64,000 nucleotides of DNA from contig CM075670.1 of assembly GCA_037962975.1 (NCBI GenBank), forward strand, positions 86,183,501-86,247,500, given 5' to 3'. The position numbers and the translations under genes are program-made. This document shows, in pieces, positions 31,376 through 44,076 of the stretch. This DNA is from Clitoria ternatea (taxonomy: Eukaryota; Streptophyta; Magnoliopsida; Fabales; Fabaceae). The first letter of the stretch is position 1, and the number at the start of each line of letters is the position of its first letter. Below the pieces are notes generated by a model. It was given only the letters and a program-made list of their open reading frames with translations. It did no database searches and was not told the DNA's origin.

Positions 31376-33930
31376 AAGCAATGACTGGTGCACCTAGTCT
31401 AACTTCTTTCCCTCTCCCTCTCTCTGGCTCTTGTCTTTTATGCATCTTCCTCCTCTCTGGCCATCGTTCACCGCTGTTCGCCACCCTTTGAAGCAGTTCT
31501 CTTCGTCCCCCAACCTACATTGCCAATCTATAGCTTGCTTCTTCATCTCCTTCAAGGTAAGATCTTCTTTAGTTCAATGATGCTAGATAATGGTTTCGGT
31601 ACATTGCTAAAGTTTGGGGATGTGGATGTGCTGGTTAGGAAGAGAGTTCTGGTTAACTGGCTTGGTGATGGTGATTCTGTGGCTAACTTATTTAATAGTC
31701 TTTGGAAGAACATTACTCATATGAATTTTAGTTCTGGTTACCTTAGCCTCTAGATTCTGTTAAGTGTTATACGTGGCACTCCTAGTCTGTCATGTGGTTG
31801 AATTTCCACCTTGCAAATTTATGACTTGGTTATACCTTCACCAGTCCCTTGTTCTATATTTGTGTTGCATATATGTCTGAAAAATAATTTTCTCTGTCAT
31901 GTTTTATTCATGGAGAAGTTCAAACTGCAGAATGTTCCTCTAATGAGTTAATATTACAGTAAAATGTCTTTTGTGTTTGTTGTACGGTTGAGATTTCAAT
32001 TAGGAAACACAGTCACCTATCTTCTTTGCAATGTTGTATTGTCGAACATGTTTGACACCTTTTCGCCATACAATTACTTTTTGTTAATTTGGAAACTAAC
32101 ATATCTTTATATGGCTCAAACATTTTAGAGTGACACTGCATTTAGCTGCTTAAAAATTTTTGAACACCACATTTATTTCTCTTTTGAAAATGTAGTAATT
32201 TTATGCCCTGATTGTTATTGTTGTATAATTTTGATAGCATTCTCTATTTGGTTGTTCAAATTATTTTTATATTAATCTTTCAAAACTTTTGGTACAAATT
32301 AGTTTTTTGAATTTTAGTTTGTTGTAAGCTCTCTCTTGTTATTATTGATGTTCACTATATTAAGCTTTGTTGTTATAGGTGTTCATTTTTTTTCAAGTTT
32401 TAAGCTCTCAGTTTGTTTTAAGCTTTGACTTTGGCAAACTGTGTTCAAGTTTTGTACGAATTCTGTATGGTATAAGTTTTTTTTCCTAATTTGTAATTTG
32501 TTTGAATTTTGCATTTGGCTCAGCACGTCTATGTAGTTTTAGCTTATTTTAGATTTTTCGTTATTTTCTTTTGTTATCCCTTTTCTTGTTTCTTCTTAAA
32601 TGCCTTTTTTGTTTTGTTATTATTGTGGTTTTTTTCTCTTTCAAAAATCAAGATGGGGTATCCTTAGAGGAACCTAAAGGACACTCAACTTTGTTGGTGA
32701 CTATTGTGGTACTTTCTTTAGTTTTAATATGACTTTATATACCTGAAGTAGATAAATTTTTTAAAGAGTATTCTTTTTCTAATATAATTCTATTTAGGGT
32801 CTAATCACAACTAAAACTCTTTATCCCCATTGATAAGTGTATTTAATAGAGATTGAACATGTACACTTTCCATAATCTTAATCTATTTTTGTTAGTTAAA
32901 TCACAACCGATTGGTTGTATTAGGTAATTAGTTCAGAGGAATTTTTTATAAATTAAAGATCTTAAAATTATTAATGTTGGAAAAAAAGAGAAAATAAAAT
33001 AGACAATATGCTCATATTCAAGATGGAAAATACTTGGTTTACTAGTTACCTTTAATAAGTTTCTGACTATATTTATTTGATTCCTGTGGAAAAAAAATAG
33101 TTATGGTTTTTTTAAACAGTAAAATCAATTTATAAACTATGTAAAAGTATTAAGGTACCTAAACCTAGCAACCTATCAGATACAAGTTGTTTAAACAAAT
33201 CAATGACTCAATTAGTCATTGAAAAAGAAAAAAGTTAAAATCCTTGTATTTAGCTGTTAACCAAATTATTCTGTTGAGTTGTCCTATACGTATTGGTTTT
33301 GGGCGATCACTATAGTGGCTAAGTTGCTCGATCTCTACTATGATTTAGTTACAAATTGTATATTTTTCTAGTTGTGTTTACTATTAGAACTATAATTTGA
33401 CCTGCATCTTATGGTTACCTATTGAAAAATTTCAGGCTACTACCACAAAGTGGAGACACTGCCAACTCTGCTTCTACCAAGAGGTTTAGAAGAAAAAAGG
33501 TAATAGGTCTACTTGAATAATTTTTAGAATTTTATAAACTAAAAATTTATTCATCATACAAGGATTCTAAAAAACCATTCTGAAAATCTTAATTAATAGT
33601 CTAACCTACAGTGGTTCTTGTCATGTCTAACCAACCTGTAAAAAGAAAATCAACAAATACTTAGTTTAAATAGTGCATATTTGATTTACATTGAAAGGGT
33701 TAAAGTAGATGTTTCTAATTTGGAAAAACCTGTCTATGATAAAAATGAAAATATTATGGTGGTATCAATACACATAAAGAAAAAGGAAAATAAAAAGACT
33801 TAGGTACATAGAAAGAGCCAAGACCAATAGAAATATTTAGGTGGGAATTGCCTATAGGCACTAAAATCAACAAGGACTTAGTTTACTTGCCAAAAAACTA
33901 GGATCACTAGATCTACTTTGATTCCATTCC
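31376..33930. other. T-rich non-coding stretch
   Basis: No recognisable gene. It begins with a CT-rich leader-like region (31400-31560) with CTTCAAGGTAAGATC, which could be a donor site. A possible 64 bp exon lies at 33436-33499 (TTTCAG before, GTAATA after). Long T-rich runs in between look intronic. A remnant of a DNA transposon or a lost gene is possible; support is weak. Confidence 0.3.
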
Positions 33931-33943
33931 TTCAATGGATTGT

Positions 33944-34189
33944 TCATATTTTGTTCTCCAATGCCTTCGCTAGAGGTTTACTAGAGCTTTCACTCATTAA
34001 AATCTGATGTTCCTCTTCTGGGAATTCCTCCACCAATGTTGATAGCCATTCAAAAATTTCCCTTGCACTTGGTCTCAAGGAAGAATCTTATTCCACACTA
34101 GCTTTTGCAACTTTGTCCACTATCATAGCTGCATCAAATGAGTAGCTCTCCCCTAATACATTGTCCATCCACTCCCTCAGTTCATTCAC
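33944..34189 (-). pseudogene. Receptor-like kinase C-terminal fragment
   Basis: Reading the minus strand from 34189, the frame gives NELREWMDNVLGE, AAMIVDKVAKASVE, a TAA stop, then DSSLRPSAREIFEWLSTLVEE and a short tail to TGA. The LRPS arginine and following hydrophobic helix fit kinase subdomain XI. The wording reminds me of LysM receptor-like kinases, but that is from memory. Only about 80 codons remain and one is a stop. No ATP-binding or catalytic loop is visible upstream; an adjoining frame at 34301-34504 is not convincingly kinase. Probably a captured or abandoned host gene fragment. Confidence 0.5.
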
Positions 34190-34499
34190 ATTTCTATATT
34201 ATGTGATGGCAATAAGACATTCAAGTTAAATGTTAGTGCATATAAGATTCTTACTTATATTGACATAGGAACTGCAAGCGCACTAAAATCACCCAAATCT
34301 TTAAAAAAGGATTCCAAAACAAATGTTAGTGGCATCAACTTGGTCCTTAAAAGAAACTGTATAGGAATCACCACCATAATCCTGTTCTGTAGATGTGAAC
34401 TTTAAGTTATAGAGATCTTTTGATCCTTCATCCGAACCTTTTTGGATGAGAATGACCTTCACAAGTATAAATAGTGACTTCGATTCAAATGCAAATTGA

Positions 34500-35100
34500 T
34501 ACATGCAAGGACATATAAAATAACAAAATGATGTGCAAGCTAACTTTTACTGGTATCAAAATAATTCTACTGAAGTGCATTTGCAGTCCTAAAATGCAGG
34601 AAATTGACTTTCTCAAGGTCTTAAGGATTAACTTATATGTATTTGATGCATGAAGAAAGTTATAAAGATTCCATAACCTTATAAATTGAGAATAGTTAGT
34701 TGTTTTTTTATTGTTATTAGGAGGGCTATATAAATAGGATGAGGGGAAGCGTTAGCTCTCAGTTTTTAGATATTGTTAGAACTATTAGGCAGAGATTTCT
34801 CTCTCAAGAGCTTAGCTTTGAGGCATAATCATGTGCATAAACTATTTTTTTGGATAAAAGTTCTGTTTCTCCCTTCTTTCTCTCTGAATTCCTAACAGAG
34901 GTTGTGAAGATTCAAAAAGGTACAAGGTATTAGGTAACATTGTACTGGTGAAAAACGAGTTGGCAAGAGAATTTTCTTACACATACCAGAATATAACAGA
35001 GTTACAACCACTACATATCAGTCATGTAATACGATATCATCAAGGATAAAATTCTATGGCAAGCATACCAATTATAGGATTATACAATCTGAACCAACCA
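34500..35100. other. Possible LTR remnant with TATA box
   Basis: GGCTATATAAATAGG near 34725-34740 is a good TATA box, followed by a leader-like region and CCTAACAGAGG near 34895, which could be an LTR end. No partner repeat is in the window, so a solo LTR or old promoter is only a guess. Confidence 0.3.
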
Positions 35101-36914
35101 AAAATTCATGCAACACATTGTATTTTTTTCTTTTTGCTATATTCTAATTTTTATGGAATTTTTAATTGAGACACAGTAGTAACATAAAATACAATAGAAA
35201 TTGTTGTAGTTCACAGGAATGAAAGTAGGTTGGAATCAACTTCAGCATATAATATTAGTCTAGAACATGTGAATAGGACATAAATTCCATTTAAGAGCAT
35301 GCATAGAGTTCTATAGATGAATAATCCTTAATCCCTTAGGCAATTATTGCTATCTCACTACACATAAACCCTATTTCCTTAGGTATTCATATGCATTGAA
35401 ACTTAATGTGAAATTAAGGTTGAACCCTAACTATTCACCTAACTAGGAAGCAAGATGTATATCAGAGATCCCTAACATGATTCCTCTCTAGAGAGAAACT
35501 CTAAATAGGTTTGAATCTTCCAATTTAAAAGTTGAACCCACATTCTTGCAATGTTCAGACACGTCTTAGTAGAAAGCACTCCTCAATCAACAGAGATTAA
35601 CCTTCATTGAAGCTTCAACAGATTCCAACCATGAAGGTTTAGTTAGACATGATCAAAAAGTAGATAAACATATATAAAAAAGACATGATTCAGAGTAGAG
35701 AGAAAGGAAAGAAATAGAGAGATAAAATCTAAAGAGAGATGATGAAATCTAAAAATATGAAGTGGTCTTTTCAATTACACTATAATTAACTATATATACT
35801 AACTAGATTTAATTAATAATTACTAGACTAATAAATTGTGAATTTTCCCTTTAAGGACTTACACATAAATAACAAAACAGCTAAAATTTATTGAATCAGG
35901 TGCCTTTCCCTCGCTTACGTGTGTAGGTATGCTTATAGGCGTAACGACACTAGAATAATGAACTAAATAATCATGAGCTCCAAAGAGCGAGCATAGACAT
36001 GCGTGATGGCCAGAGATCAGACGCTTACCTCCTCGTCTGATCCTAAAAGTGACCGTGAGAAGGAGTGTGGAAAGAGTGTAGATGTGCTGGTTTCCTAGTC
36101 TTGGTCTACAAATCATTGTAAAGCATATGTAAATCAAGCGTAAGTTAAGCATGATCATGCTCAGTCTCTAGAGTGCCTAACATAAATTAACATATCCCAA
36201 TATGGGTACATGTTGAACAGCGTAGCTACAAGTGGGCTTTGATTCAAGGTCTGATCCTTGGAGCATTTGAGCATAAGAAGAGCATGACTTGGGTGTGAGT
36301 ACACCCAATCTTTGAGTTGCACTATACTGTTGGCATCCATCCTAGCATGGGTGCACGCTAGCTAGCGTAGGCACGCATGGTTCTTCAAATCCCCTGATGC
36401 TTATGCGTAAGCCTAAGCGTGTGATCAGTGTTTGGGCGCTGGCTCTCTGACTTGGGTGCATGAATCTTTTTGTGTGCTAGCATAGACTTACGTTTAGTAG
36501 TATAAGTACGCGTGACCTTGGAGCTTTCCATTTTCTTTGGTGTAAGTGTGGGCATAGGTTCAGCGTAAGTACCCTAACTCTGTAGACCTCTAATTCCTAT
36601 TATGCACTTAGACTTGAAATGTTAAACTCATAATCCTAGCATAGTTACACTAAACAATGTTAGCACGCTGATAATTGTGTCCAAACACTTCACACTTATC
36701 CTATAATTTTTCTTATAATTCACTTTCTATATGTATATTTAATTTCTTTAATAACCCTTAACATACTCAATTGTCCATATAGTCTCATACATACCCTCCA
36801 ATTCCAACTTTGCATGATTCTTACCTAATGGACTTAAAAATAAATATTAAAATGACAAAAATTATCAAAAAGATACACAATGGTCAAAAGAATAAGTCTC
36901 TTTAAGACTTATCA
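35100..36914 (-). repeat. Ath4 LTR (minus strand, left end approximate)
   Basis: On the minus strand a purine tract TAAGTTTGGGAATG (36915-36928) is followed by TGATAAGTC, the expected start of an Athila-type LTR. The region to the left has the same layout as the other LTRs: a decayed palindrome-like array (35905-36625), then TATATATAG near 35790 on the minus strand, and non-coding DNA. The left end could not be fixed; it may lie between about 34920 and 35250. Confidence 0.5.
35905..36625. repeat. Ath4 decayed array of GCGTAAGC-type motifs
   Basis: Scattered copies of GCTTACGC/GCGTAAGC and relatives, for example near 35913, 35931, 36023, 36137, 36406 (GCTTATGCGTAAGC) and 36561. GAATCAGG near 35893 resembles the GYATCAGR word of other arrays. 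Spacing is not regular enough to show phasing. Confidence 0.45.
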
Positions 36915-37097
36915 CATTCCCAAACTTAGATATTTGTTTATCCTTAAGCAATGTCTAAAAAATTAAAGTTGTGCATTGATTCAAGCACAATCAACTATCT
37001 AATTAATCATGCACCATTTAGCTACAGACATACAAAATATTTAAATGCTACCACACAATACTGAGTGTACTTTATCTTTAATTTGAGACATGTGGTG
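36915..37097 (-). mobile_element. Ath4 internal 3' region, left fragment
   Basis: AT-rich DNA next to the Ath4 polypurine tract, cut by the insertion of Ath3. It continues at 49115-49796. Confidence 0.45.
37093..37097. other. Ath3 left target-site duplication
   Basis: TGGTG directly before TGTTAATCC; the identical TGGTG at 49110-49114 directly follows the 3' LTR. Confidence 0.9.
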
Positions 37098-38542
37098 TGT
37101 TAATCCACAAATTTATAATAAAATCTTTAATAAAAAATATTGTAAAAAGAATAAAATTTGGTGAATTTGTTAGAAATTTAGGTTTTAAATTCAATAAATA
37201 GATGTTGTTGGAAATAATCTACCTTTGATCAATTATCTCTAGTTTTGCAGTGAAAAAGTAAAGAATTTAAAGAGAAAAATAGATGTAGTGGGGATTTCTA
37301 ATGCTAATGCTACGCGTCACAGCCATGCGTAGCGTCAGAAGCTACATGGACTCCACTTCCAGGTGGCCAAGTACTCAGCCTTTGACCCATAATTGGCCTC
37401 TCCACTACTCACCAATGTCCAAGCCAAAGTGGAGACAGGGACACATGGCCAAGCATGATTCATTTAATAATCCATCATGGCCACTTCGAGCTCTTTAATG
37501 GGAGCTGAGTCACTCAGCCCTATAAATAGGGCCATTTTCCACACTTCCAAATCATCCCATCTCACATTCTGAGTTCTCTTTCTCTCTTATACATTCATGT
37601 TTGAGTGTTTCTTTTGTGAGTTTGTATTTCTAGAATAGTTTTCTAGATACTTGAGAGTGTTGTGTAGTATTGTGATCATTGTATCGTGAAGTTTCCATCG
37701 CCTTCGTAATGTTAACATCTGTAAGTGTTGTTTTTACTTTCACCATGTGTAACTAATCTGTTTATATTGGAATTGGTTAATTAGTCTATTGAGTATGATG
37801 TTGTGAATTCGACCTCTGCATGTTTATGATTCAGTTACATGTTAGTATCTCAACCTTTTATTAGTATGAACGCCAAACGGGAGAATAATTTTCATGCGTA
37901 TTGAAACTTGTTTTATTAGTGTGAATGTCAAACGGGAGAATGATTATTCATGTCGTATTAAAATCTGTTTAAATGAAAGTAAAAGTTAAAATTCCTTTAA
38001 TATACCAATTACTAGGGATAGAGTTGGTAATTATTGTTGCCATAAGGCCAGGACTTAATGCAAGTTTTTACTGAGAAAGCTCATGAGGGATCAGACTTTA
38101 CGGTGAATTCTTAGAATTTATATCACGAGGGATCGGTTATAACGACTTTAAGCTGCAATAACATGAACTTGATGATTAAATATGCATGTCTTGAGTTTCT
38201 TCATTGTTATTCTAGATTAGGGATCTAAATTCTAACATAATTTGTTTATCTGTGTTTACCTCAAGTATCTTAGCTATTCTAAATTGCAACTCAACTTTTT
38301 AAATAGATTTTATTTTCTTTTTATCTCATGAACCACTCAATGATGCAATCTTATGAATATTGTATAAATTGTATATAATTCATTCTTTTGTGGATAGGTT
38401 TTGATAAGTTTAACGTAGTATCTAGAGAATTACTATTAGTTATTGGACTTTTAATCCCAGTGAAACAATATCTAAATTTGAAAACTACAAATGATTGGTG
38501 CGCTTGCCAATTAATAACCAAACAGTAACACGGGGGTTAACA
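37098..38542 (+). repeat. Ath3 5' LTR
   Basis: 1,445 bp, TGTTAATCC to GGGGTTAACA. It has only one ACGCGT pair (37312, 37325: GCTACGCGT facing TGCGTAGC as an inverted repeat), then TATAAAT at 37521. Compared with the 3' LTR it lacks the first motif pair near 47797-47820 and the single motif at 48058. Confidence 0.93.
37521..37527 (+). promoter_or_regulatory. Ath3 LTR TATA box
   Basis: TATAAAT within the symmetric CCCTATAAATAGGG; the 3' LTR has the same at 48088-48094. A CT-rich TTCTCTTTCTCTC tract follows about 50 bp on. Confidence 0.7.
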
Positions 38543-38549
38543 AGTTTTC

Positions 38550-38567
38550 TGGCACCGTCGCCGGGGA
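38550..38567 (+). other. Ath3 primer binding site
   Basis: TGGCACCGTCGCCGGGGA, seven bases after the LTR. It resembles the tRNA-Asp complement used by Athila elements, as I recall. Confidence 0.75.
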
Positions 38568-38687
38568 TTGAATTGATTCAGTAAAATAGTAAATATTTTG
38601 TTACCGTGGTAAAAATATTTTTCCCTTAATGAAAATTTTTCAATTTATTCATTTTAATGTTGTTTTACCAACCTTTCTTTATTTAGT

Positions 38688-40290
38688 ATGTTTATGCAAA
38701 CTCGATCTTCTGCAGCAAAGGTGTTCTTTGATCCTGAGATCGAGAAGTTTGTAAAGAAACTTAAAGCATTAAAATCTAAAAAACAAAAACTTCTTCTTCT
38801 TCAACTTCATCTTCTTTTGAAAAATCTGAAAATTTTGAAAATTCTAATATGGCTGCTGAAAGAAGAACATTGAGACAGTTTGCTACTATTAATAGACCAC
38901 CTCGTGTTTCGGGGATGTATCAAGGACCTATTGCTGCTATAGAAATCAAACCAGCTACTTTAAACATTATTCAAAATAATCAATTTGCTGGTTTAAATAA
39001 TGAGGAACCTTATGAACACTTAACTATTTTTTATAAGTTATACAACACAATTGGTTTGAACCCAATCAAGAAGAATCAGTTTACATGAGTTTGTTTCCTT
39101 TTTCTTTGATTGGGAAAACTAAAGAATGGTTTAAATCTTGTCCACCCGATAGTTTTGGAAATTGGTCCGATGTTGAGAGAAAATTTTTAGAAAGATTTTA
39201 TTCTCTTTCAAAATATTTTGATGCCATGACAGCCATACATTCTTTTTCACAAACTAATGATGAATCATTAGGAGAAACATGGGAATGATTGAAGGCACTC
39301 TTGAGGAAATGTCCAAACCACAACTTAAATGATGCCAAAAAGGTAAGGATCGTTTACCATGGTTTGTTACCTCGGTTTAAGATAATGTTAGATGCTTATG
39401 TAGGTGGTTCTTTAATGAACAAAACTGTGGAAGAAGCAATAGAAATATTGGAATCAATGTCCATCAGTGACCAACAAGCAAAACATGAAAGAGGTAATGT
39501 ACAAAGGAAGCCAGGTATGCTTAAACTGGGGGTGAATGATGCAGTATTGGCTCAGTAAAAATTGCTGACTCAACAAATTGAGGCTATAAGTAAACAATTG
39601 GAGAAACTTCAACTTGCTCAAATGTCATCACCACCTCTTGCTCAATTGAAACAATGTATGCATTACATGGGAGAACACCCATGTATTTACTGTGCCCTTG
39701 ATAGAAATGAGCAAGAGCAAGCCAATTTTCTAAACCATCAAAGAATACCCTTAGGTAATTTTCCTTTTAATCTTGGTAATTCTTTTCCTAACAATTACCC
39801 ATAGGGTTGGCAGAATCAGAATATTGGCTGGAAATAAGATGTTGGACCTTCTAACCAACCTCCTAATAATCAATTCAAACAACAACCACAATCTGATCAA
39901 ACTGCAAGGCTAACTAGTATAGAAGAGTCTATCTAACAGTTGCTACAATACATGCAAACAAATGAAGCCGCGCGTAAAGCGTCAGATATGCAATTGGGAC
40001 AGTTAGTAAAAGAAGTAGCTGACATAAAAAGTTCTGGTTTTTCTACAAACACTCAAAATCCAAGAGAACAATGTAATGCTATTTTTACAAGAAGTGGTAA
40101 AGTTATAGGAAATGATTGTAAAGATAAAGAAGAAGAGAAAAAAGGAAAGAAAAAAGAAGAAGAAAAAGAAGAAGAGAATGAAGAAGAAGAAGAGACAAAA
40201 AATGAAGAAAAGAATGATGAAAAAGAAAAACAAAAAAATCAAAAAATAAAAAAAATAAAAAAAATCAGTATTTGGGTCAGACACCTCTAG
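38688..40290 (+). pseudogene. gag: Ath3 gag (broken)
   Basis: N-terminus in pieces (38688-39088; RRTLRQFATINRPPR at 38858), then frame 1 from 39085 with the capsid core SLIGKTKEWFK, FLERFYSLSKYF, LRKCPNHN. Stops at 39286, 39556, 39802, about 39835 and 39935, plus two frameshifts before 39085. A possible knuckle is reduced to CIYC near 39692. The C-terminal tract 40116-40265 is almost purely Lys/Glu (GA-rich DNA), as in Ath2. It ends at TAG 40288. Confidence 0.84.
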
Positions 40291-40412
40291 TTAAAGATTT
40301 ACCCTATCCATATGCACCATCAAAGAAGGATAAGGAAAAGAAATACAAGAGATTCCTTGAAATCTTTAAGCAATTACACATAAACATTCTATTTTCTGAG
40401 GCATTAAAATAG

Positions 40413-41156
40413 ATGCCAACATATGCAAAGTTTATGAAAGAATTACTCACCAAAAAGAGGAGGTATAATGAAGAAATTGTTAAACTTAAAGCAGGTTACA
40501 GTGCTATTTTGCAACATAACATGCCAGAAAAGTCAAAAGACCCTGGAAGTTTCACCATTCATGTCTCCATTGGAGGGATGAATATTGGAAAAGCCTTGTT
40601 AGACTTAGGGGCTAGCATTAATCTAATGCCTCTAAGTATGATGAAGCGAATTGGTGACCTTGATCCTCAAAGAACAAAGATGACTCTACAATTGGCTGAT
40701 AGATCAATCTAAAGACCCTATGGTATTGTGGAAGATGTACTTGTGAAAGTTGGCAAGTTCTACTTCCCTGTTGACTTTGTGGTTTTAGACATGGAAGAAG
40801 ATATTGAAGTTCCCCTAATCCTGGAAAGACCATTCATGAAGACTGCTAGAGTGCTCATTGATGTAGATAATGTAAAATTAGCAGTAAGAGTTCACGATGA
40901 AGAAGTAAACTTTGATGTTTTCAAAGCCATGAAACATCCTAATCCAAAACAAGATTGTTTTAAGGTGAATGTTCTCGACAAAGTCTGCTTCTCTATATCC
41001 ACAGGTATGTCGAATTCTGATCTTTTAAATAAGTTATTAAATAACTTTGTGGAATTCTTGAGTGAAGAAGAAGAAAAACAGGTAGACAAATATCTTGAAG
41101 ATCTTGATCAAAGGAAAGAAATTTTCCCTAGATCAGGAGAAATTGAAGAAATTTAA
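40413..41156 (+). pseudogene. PR: Ath3 protease (one stop)
   Basis: Aspartic protease with intact active site: GKALLDLGASINLMPLSM near 40590-40645, then DVLVKVGKFYFPVDFVVLDMEED and PLILERPFMKTARVLIDVD. One TAG at 40710-40712. An acidic linker (EFLSEEEEKQVDKYLEDL) leads to RT after the stop at 41154. Confidence 0.86.
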
Positions 41157-42730
41157 AAAGTATCTGTTGAAGAAATCAAGAGGCCTGAATTGAAAGTGCT
41201 ACCTTCCAACTTAAAGTATATCTTTTTGAAAGAAGTTAATTTAAAACCAGTGATTATTAGTAATTTGTTAAGTGAAATAGAAGAAGAAAAACTAGTTGAA
41301 GTCTTAAAAAGGAATCAAGAAGCAATTGGATGGACACTTGAAGATCTGAAAGGTATAAGCCCATCATATTGCATGCATAAGATTTTACTAGAAGATAATT
41401 TTAAACCTGTTGCTCAACCCCAAAGACGCCTCAATCCAATCATGAAAGAGGTAACTAAGAAGGAGGTTTTGAAATTACTAAAAGTAGGTATTATCTATCC
41501 CATTTCTGATAGTGCATGGGTAAGTCCTGTACAAGTTGTTCCAAAAAAAGGTGGTATGACAGTAATTGTTAATGATAAAAATGAATTAATCCCAACAAGA
41601 ACTGTCACTAGTTGGAGAATGTGCATTGATTATAGAAAACTAAATCAAGCAACAAGAAAAAATCATTTTCCACTTCCTTTTATGGATCAAATGCTTGAAA
41701 GATTGTCTGGACAAGCTTACTATTATTTTCTTGATGGATATTCTGGATATAATCAAATTGTTGTTGACCCTCTTGATCAGGAAAAGACTATTTTTACATG
41801 TCCCTTTGGTATATTTGCATATAGGAAGATGCCATTTGGATTGTGTAATGCACCTACTACTTTTTAAAGATGCATGTTTGTTATTTTTACAGATCTAATT
41901 GAAAAGAGCAATGAGATTTTCATGGATGATTTCTCAGTCTTTGGGAATTCATTTGAAACATGTCTAACCAATCTGGACACCATACTGAAGCGGTGTATTG
42001 AAACAAATTTAGTGCTCAATTGGGAGAAATGTCACTTTATGGCGAAAGAAGGAATTGCACTTGGTCACAAAATTTCCTCTAAGGGTATTGAAGTAGACCA
42101 AGCCAAAATAGAGGTAATCTCTAAACTCCCACCCCCTGTGAATGTAAAAGGTATTAGAAGTTTTTTAGGACATGCTGGATTCTATAGAAGATTTATTCAA
42201 GATTTTTCAAAAATTGCTAAACCTTTAACAAATCTTCTAAATAAAGATGTTGAATTCAAGTTTGATGAAGCATGTCTTAAAGCTTTTAATTCCTTGAAAG
42301 AAAAATTAGTTTCTGCAACTATAATTGTTGCTCTTAATTAGAATCTACCCTTTGAACTTATGTGTGATGCAAGTGATTATGCTTAGGAGCAGTTTTAGGT
42401 CAAAGATATAAAAACGTTTTTAGGGTTATACACTATGTTAGTAAAGTTTTAAATGAAAATCAAATAAACTACACAACTACTGAAAAGGAATTACTAGCTA
42501 AAGTGTATGCCTTAGAAAAATTTAGATCGTATTTGATTGGATCAAAAATAATTGTTTTCTCTGATCATGCTGCGATCAAGTATCTTTTGACCAAAACTGA
42601 TTCTAAACCTCGGTTAATCTGATGGATTTTACTCCTTCAAGAATATGATCTTGAAATCAAAGATGAAAATGGTAGTGAAAATATGGTCGCTGACCATCTT
42701 TCTAGATTAATGAATGATGAGGTCACTGCC
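41157..42730 (+). pseudogene. RT-RH: Ath3 reverse transcriptase and RNase H (broken)
   Basis: RT 41190-42341: LKVLPSNLKYIFL, AIGWTLEDLKGISPSYCMHKI, GIIYPISDSAWVSPVQVVPKKGG, WRMCIDYRKLNQAT, YYFLDGYSGYNQI and the catalytic FMDDFSVFG near 41922. One stop at 41865 in an otherwise long frame; the thumb has FLGHAGFYRRFIQDFSKIAKPL. RNase H follows a TAG at 42339: LMCDASDYA, then a 1-2 base indel near 42385 shifts to VIHYVSKVLN, EKELLA, DHAAIKYLL and VADHLSRL, with TGA at about 42620. This is the best preserved RT among the Athila copies here. Confidence 0.88.
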
Positions 42731-44076
42731 AAAGAAAAAGACATCTTGGAAGAATTTCCTGATGAAAAACTTTTTGAAATAACAAAACGACCATGGTTTG
42801 CTAATATGGCTAATTTTAAAGCAGCAGGAATTCTTCCAAATGATTTAACTTGGCAGCAAAAAATTTTTTTTTCAAAGATTCCAAATACTTTGTTTGGGAA
42901 GATCCTCATCTATTCAAAATTGGTGTGGATAATTTGTTAGGTCGTTGTGTACCCAATTGGGAAAAGAAAGATGTGTTGTGGCATTGTCATAAATCCCCTT
43001 ATGGAGGACATTTTAATGGAGAAAGAACTGCTACAAAAATTCTTCAATCAGGTTTGTATTGGCCCTCCATTTTTAAAGACTCTCACTCATTTGTGCAAGC
43101 TTGTGATAACTGCCAAAGAATAGGTAATGTTAACAAAAGATAAGAAATTCCTCTCATAAACATTCAGGAGGTTGAGGTATTTGATTGTTGGGGTATTGAT
43201 TTCATGGGACCCTTTCCTTACTCTCAATTTAATCAATACATTCTTTTGGCAGTTGATTATGTTTCAAAATGGGTAGAAGCAATTGCTTCACCTAATGCTG
43301 ACACCAAAACTATAGTGAATTTCTTGAAGAAAAATATTTTCTGCAGGTTTGGAACACCAAGAACTTTGATCAGTGATAGAGGATCACATTTTTGTAACAA
43401 AGTTCTGCAGAAAATGTTACAACACTATAGAGTAAGACATAAAGTAGCCACAACATATCATCCACAAACCAATGGATAGGCTGAGATTTCAAATCATGAA
43501 GTGAAAAGGATTTTGGAAAAGACTGTGTCTTCTTCCAGAAAAAATTGGTCACAAAAGCTTGATGATGCACTCTGGGCATACAGAATTGCATTTAAGACTC
43601 CAATTGGCCTTTCTCCTTTCCAAATAGTCTATGGAAAAACTTGTTATCTTCCAGTAGAGATGGAACATAAAGCATATTGGGCTTTAAAATTTCCCAGCTT
43701 TGATCCAAATGCAGCAGTTCACAAAAGAAAGTTGTAGTTATTTGAGTTGGAAGAAATAAGAAACAATGCTTATGAGACATTTAGAAGTTACAAGAACAAG
43801 GTGAAAGCTTACCATGATAAGAAAATTAAAAATAGACACTCCATACCCGGTCAGCAAGTTTTATTGTTTAATTCAAGATTAAGACTGTTTTCTGGTAAAG
43901 TAAAATTTAAATGGTCAGGCCCTTTTGTAATCAAGGAAGTTAAATCTTATAGAGCAGTTGAAATTGAAGATCTAACTTCCAAAAGAAGTTGGATGGTTAA
44001 TGGGCAAAGATTAAAACCATATTTGGGTGGTGAGATCAACAAACTTACTACCATTTGTTATTTGACTGATTTATGA
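42731..44076 (+). pseudogene. IN: Ath3 integrase (nearly open)
   Basis: A run of nine T at 42865-42873 marks a frameshift. The following frame 1 holds the zinc motif (WHCHKSPYGGHF ... CDNCQR), stop TAA at 43141, then GIDFMGPFPYS, ISDRGSHFCN and YHPQTNG, TAG at 43477, EISNHEVKRILEK (E of the D, D, E triad), TAG at 43735, and a C-terminal part with GQQVLLFNSRLRLF, KWSGPFVIKEVKSYRA and RLKPYLGGEINKL, ending TGA 44074. Only three nonsense codons separate it from an open frame. Confidence 0.88.

Noticed and set aside
31520..31753. 77-codon frame after the TAGCGAC cluster as a gene
   Set aside because: Starts across a likely splice donor, no recognisable domain, codon pattern not distinctive.
34301..34504. 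Minus-strand frame as upstream part of the kinase pseudogene
   Set aside because: No kinase motif visible; different frame and no clear splice link to 33944-34189.
40003..40284. Minus-strand Phe-rich open frame
   Set aside because: Antisense shadow of the GA-rich Lys/Glu tract of Ath3 gag.
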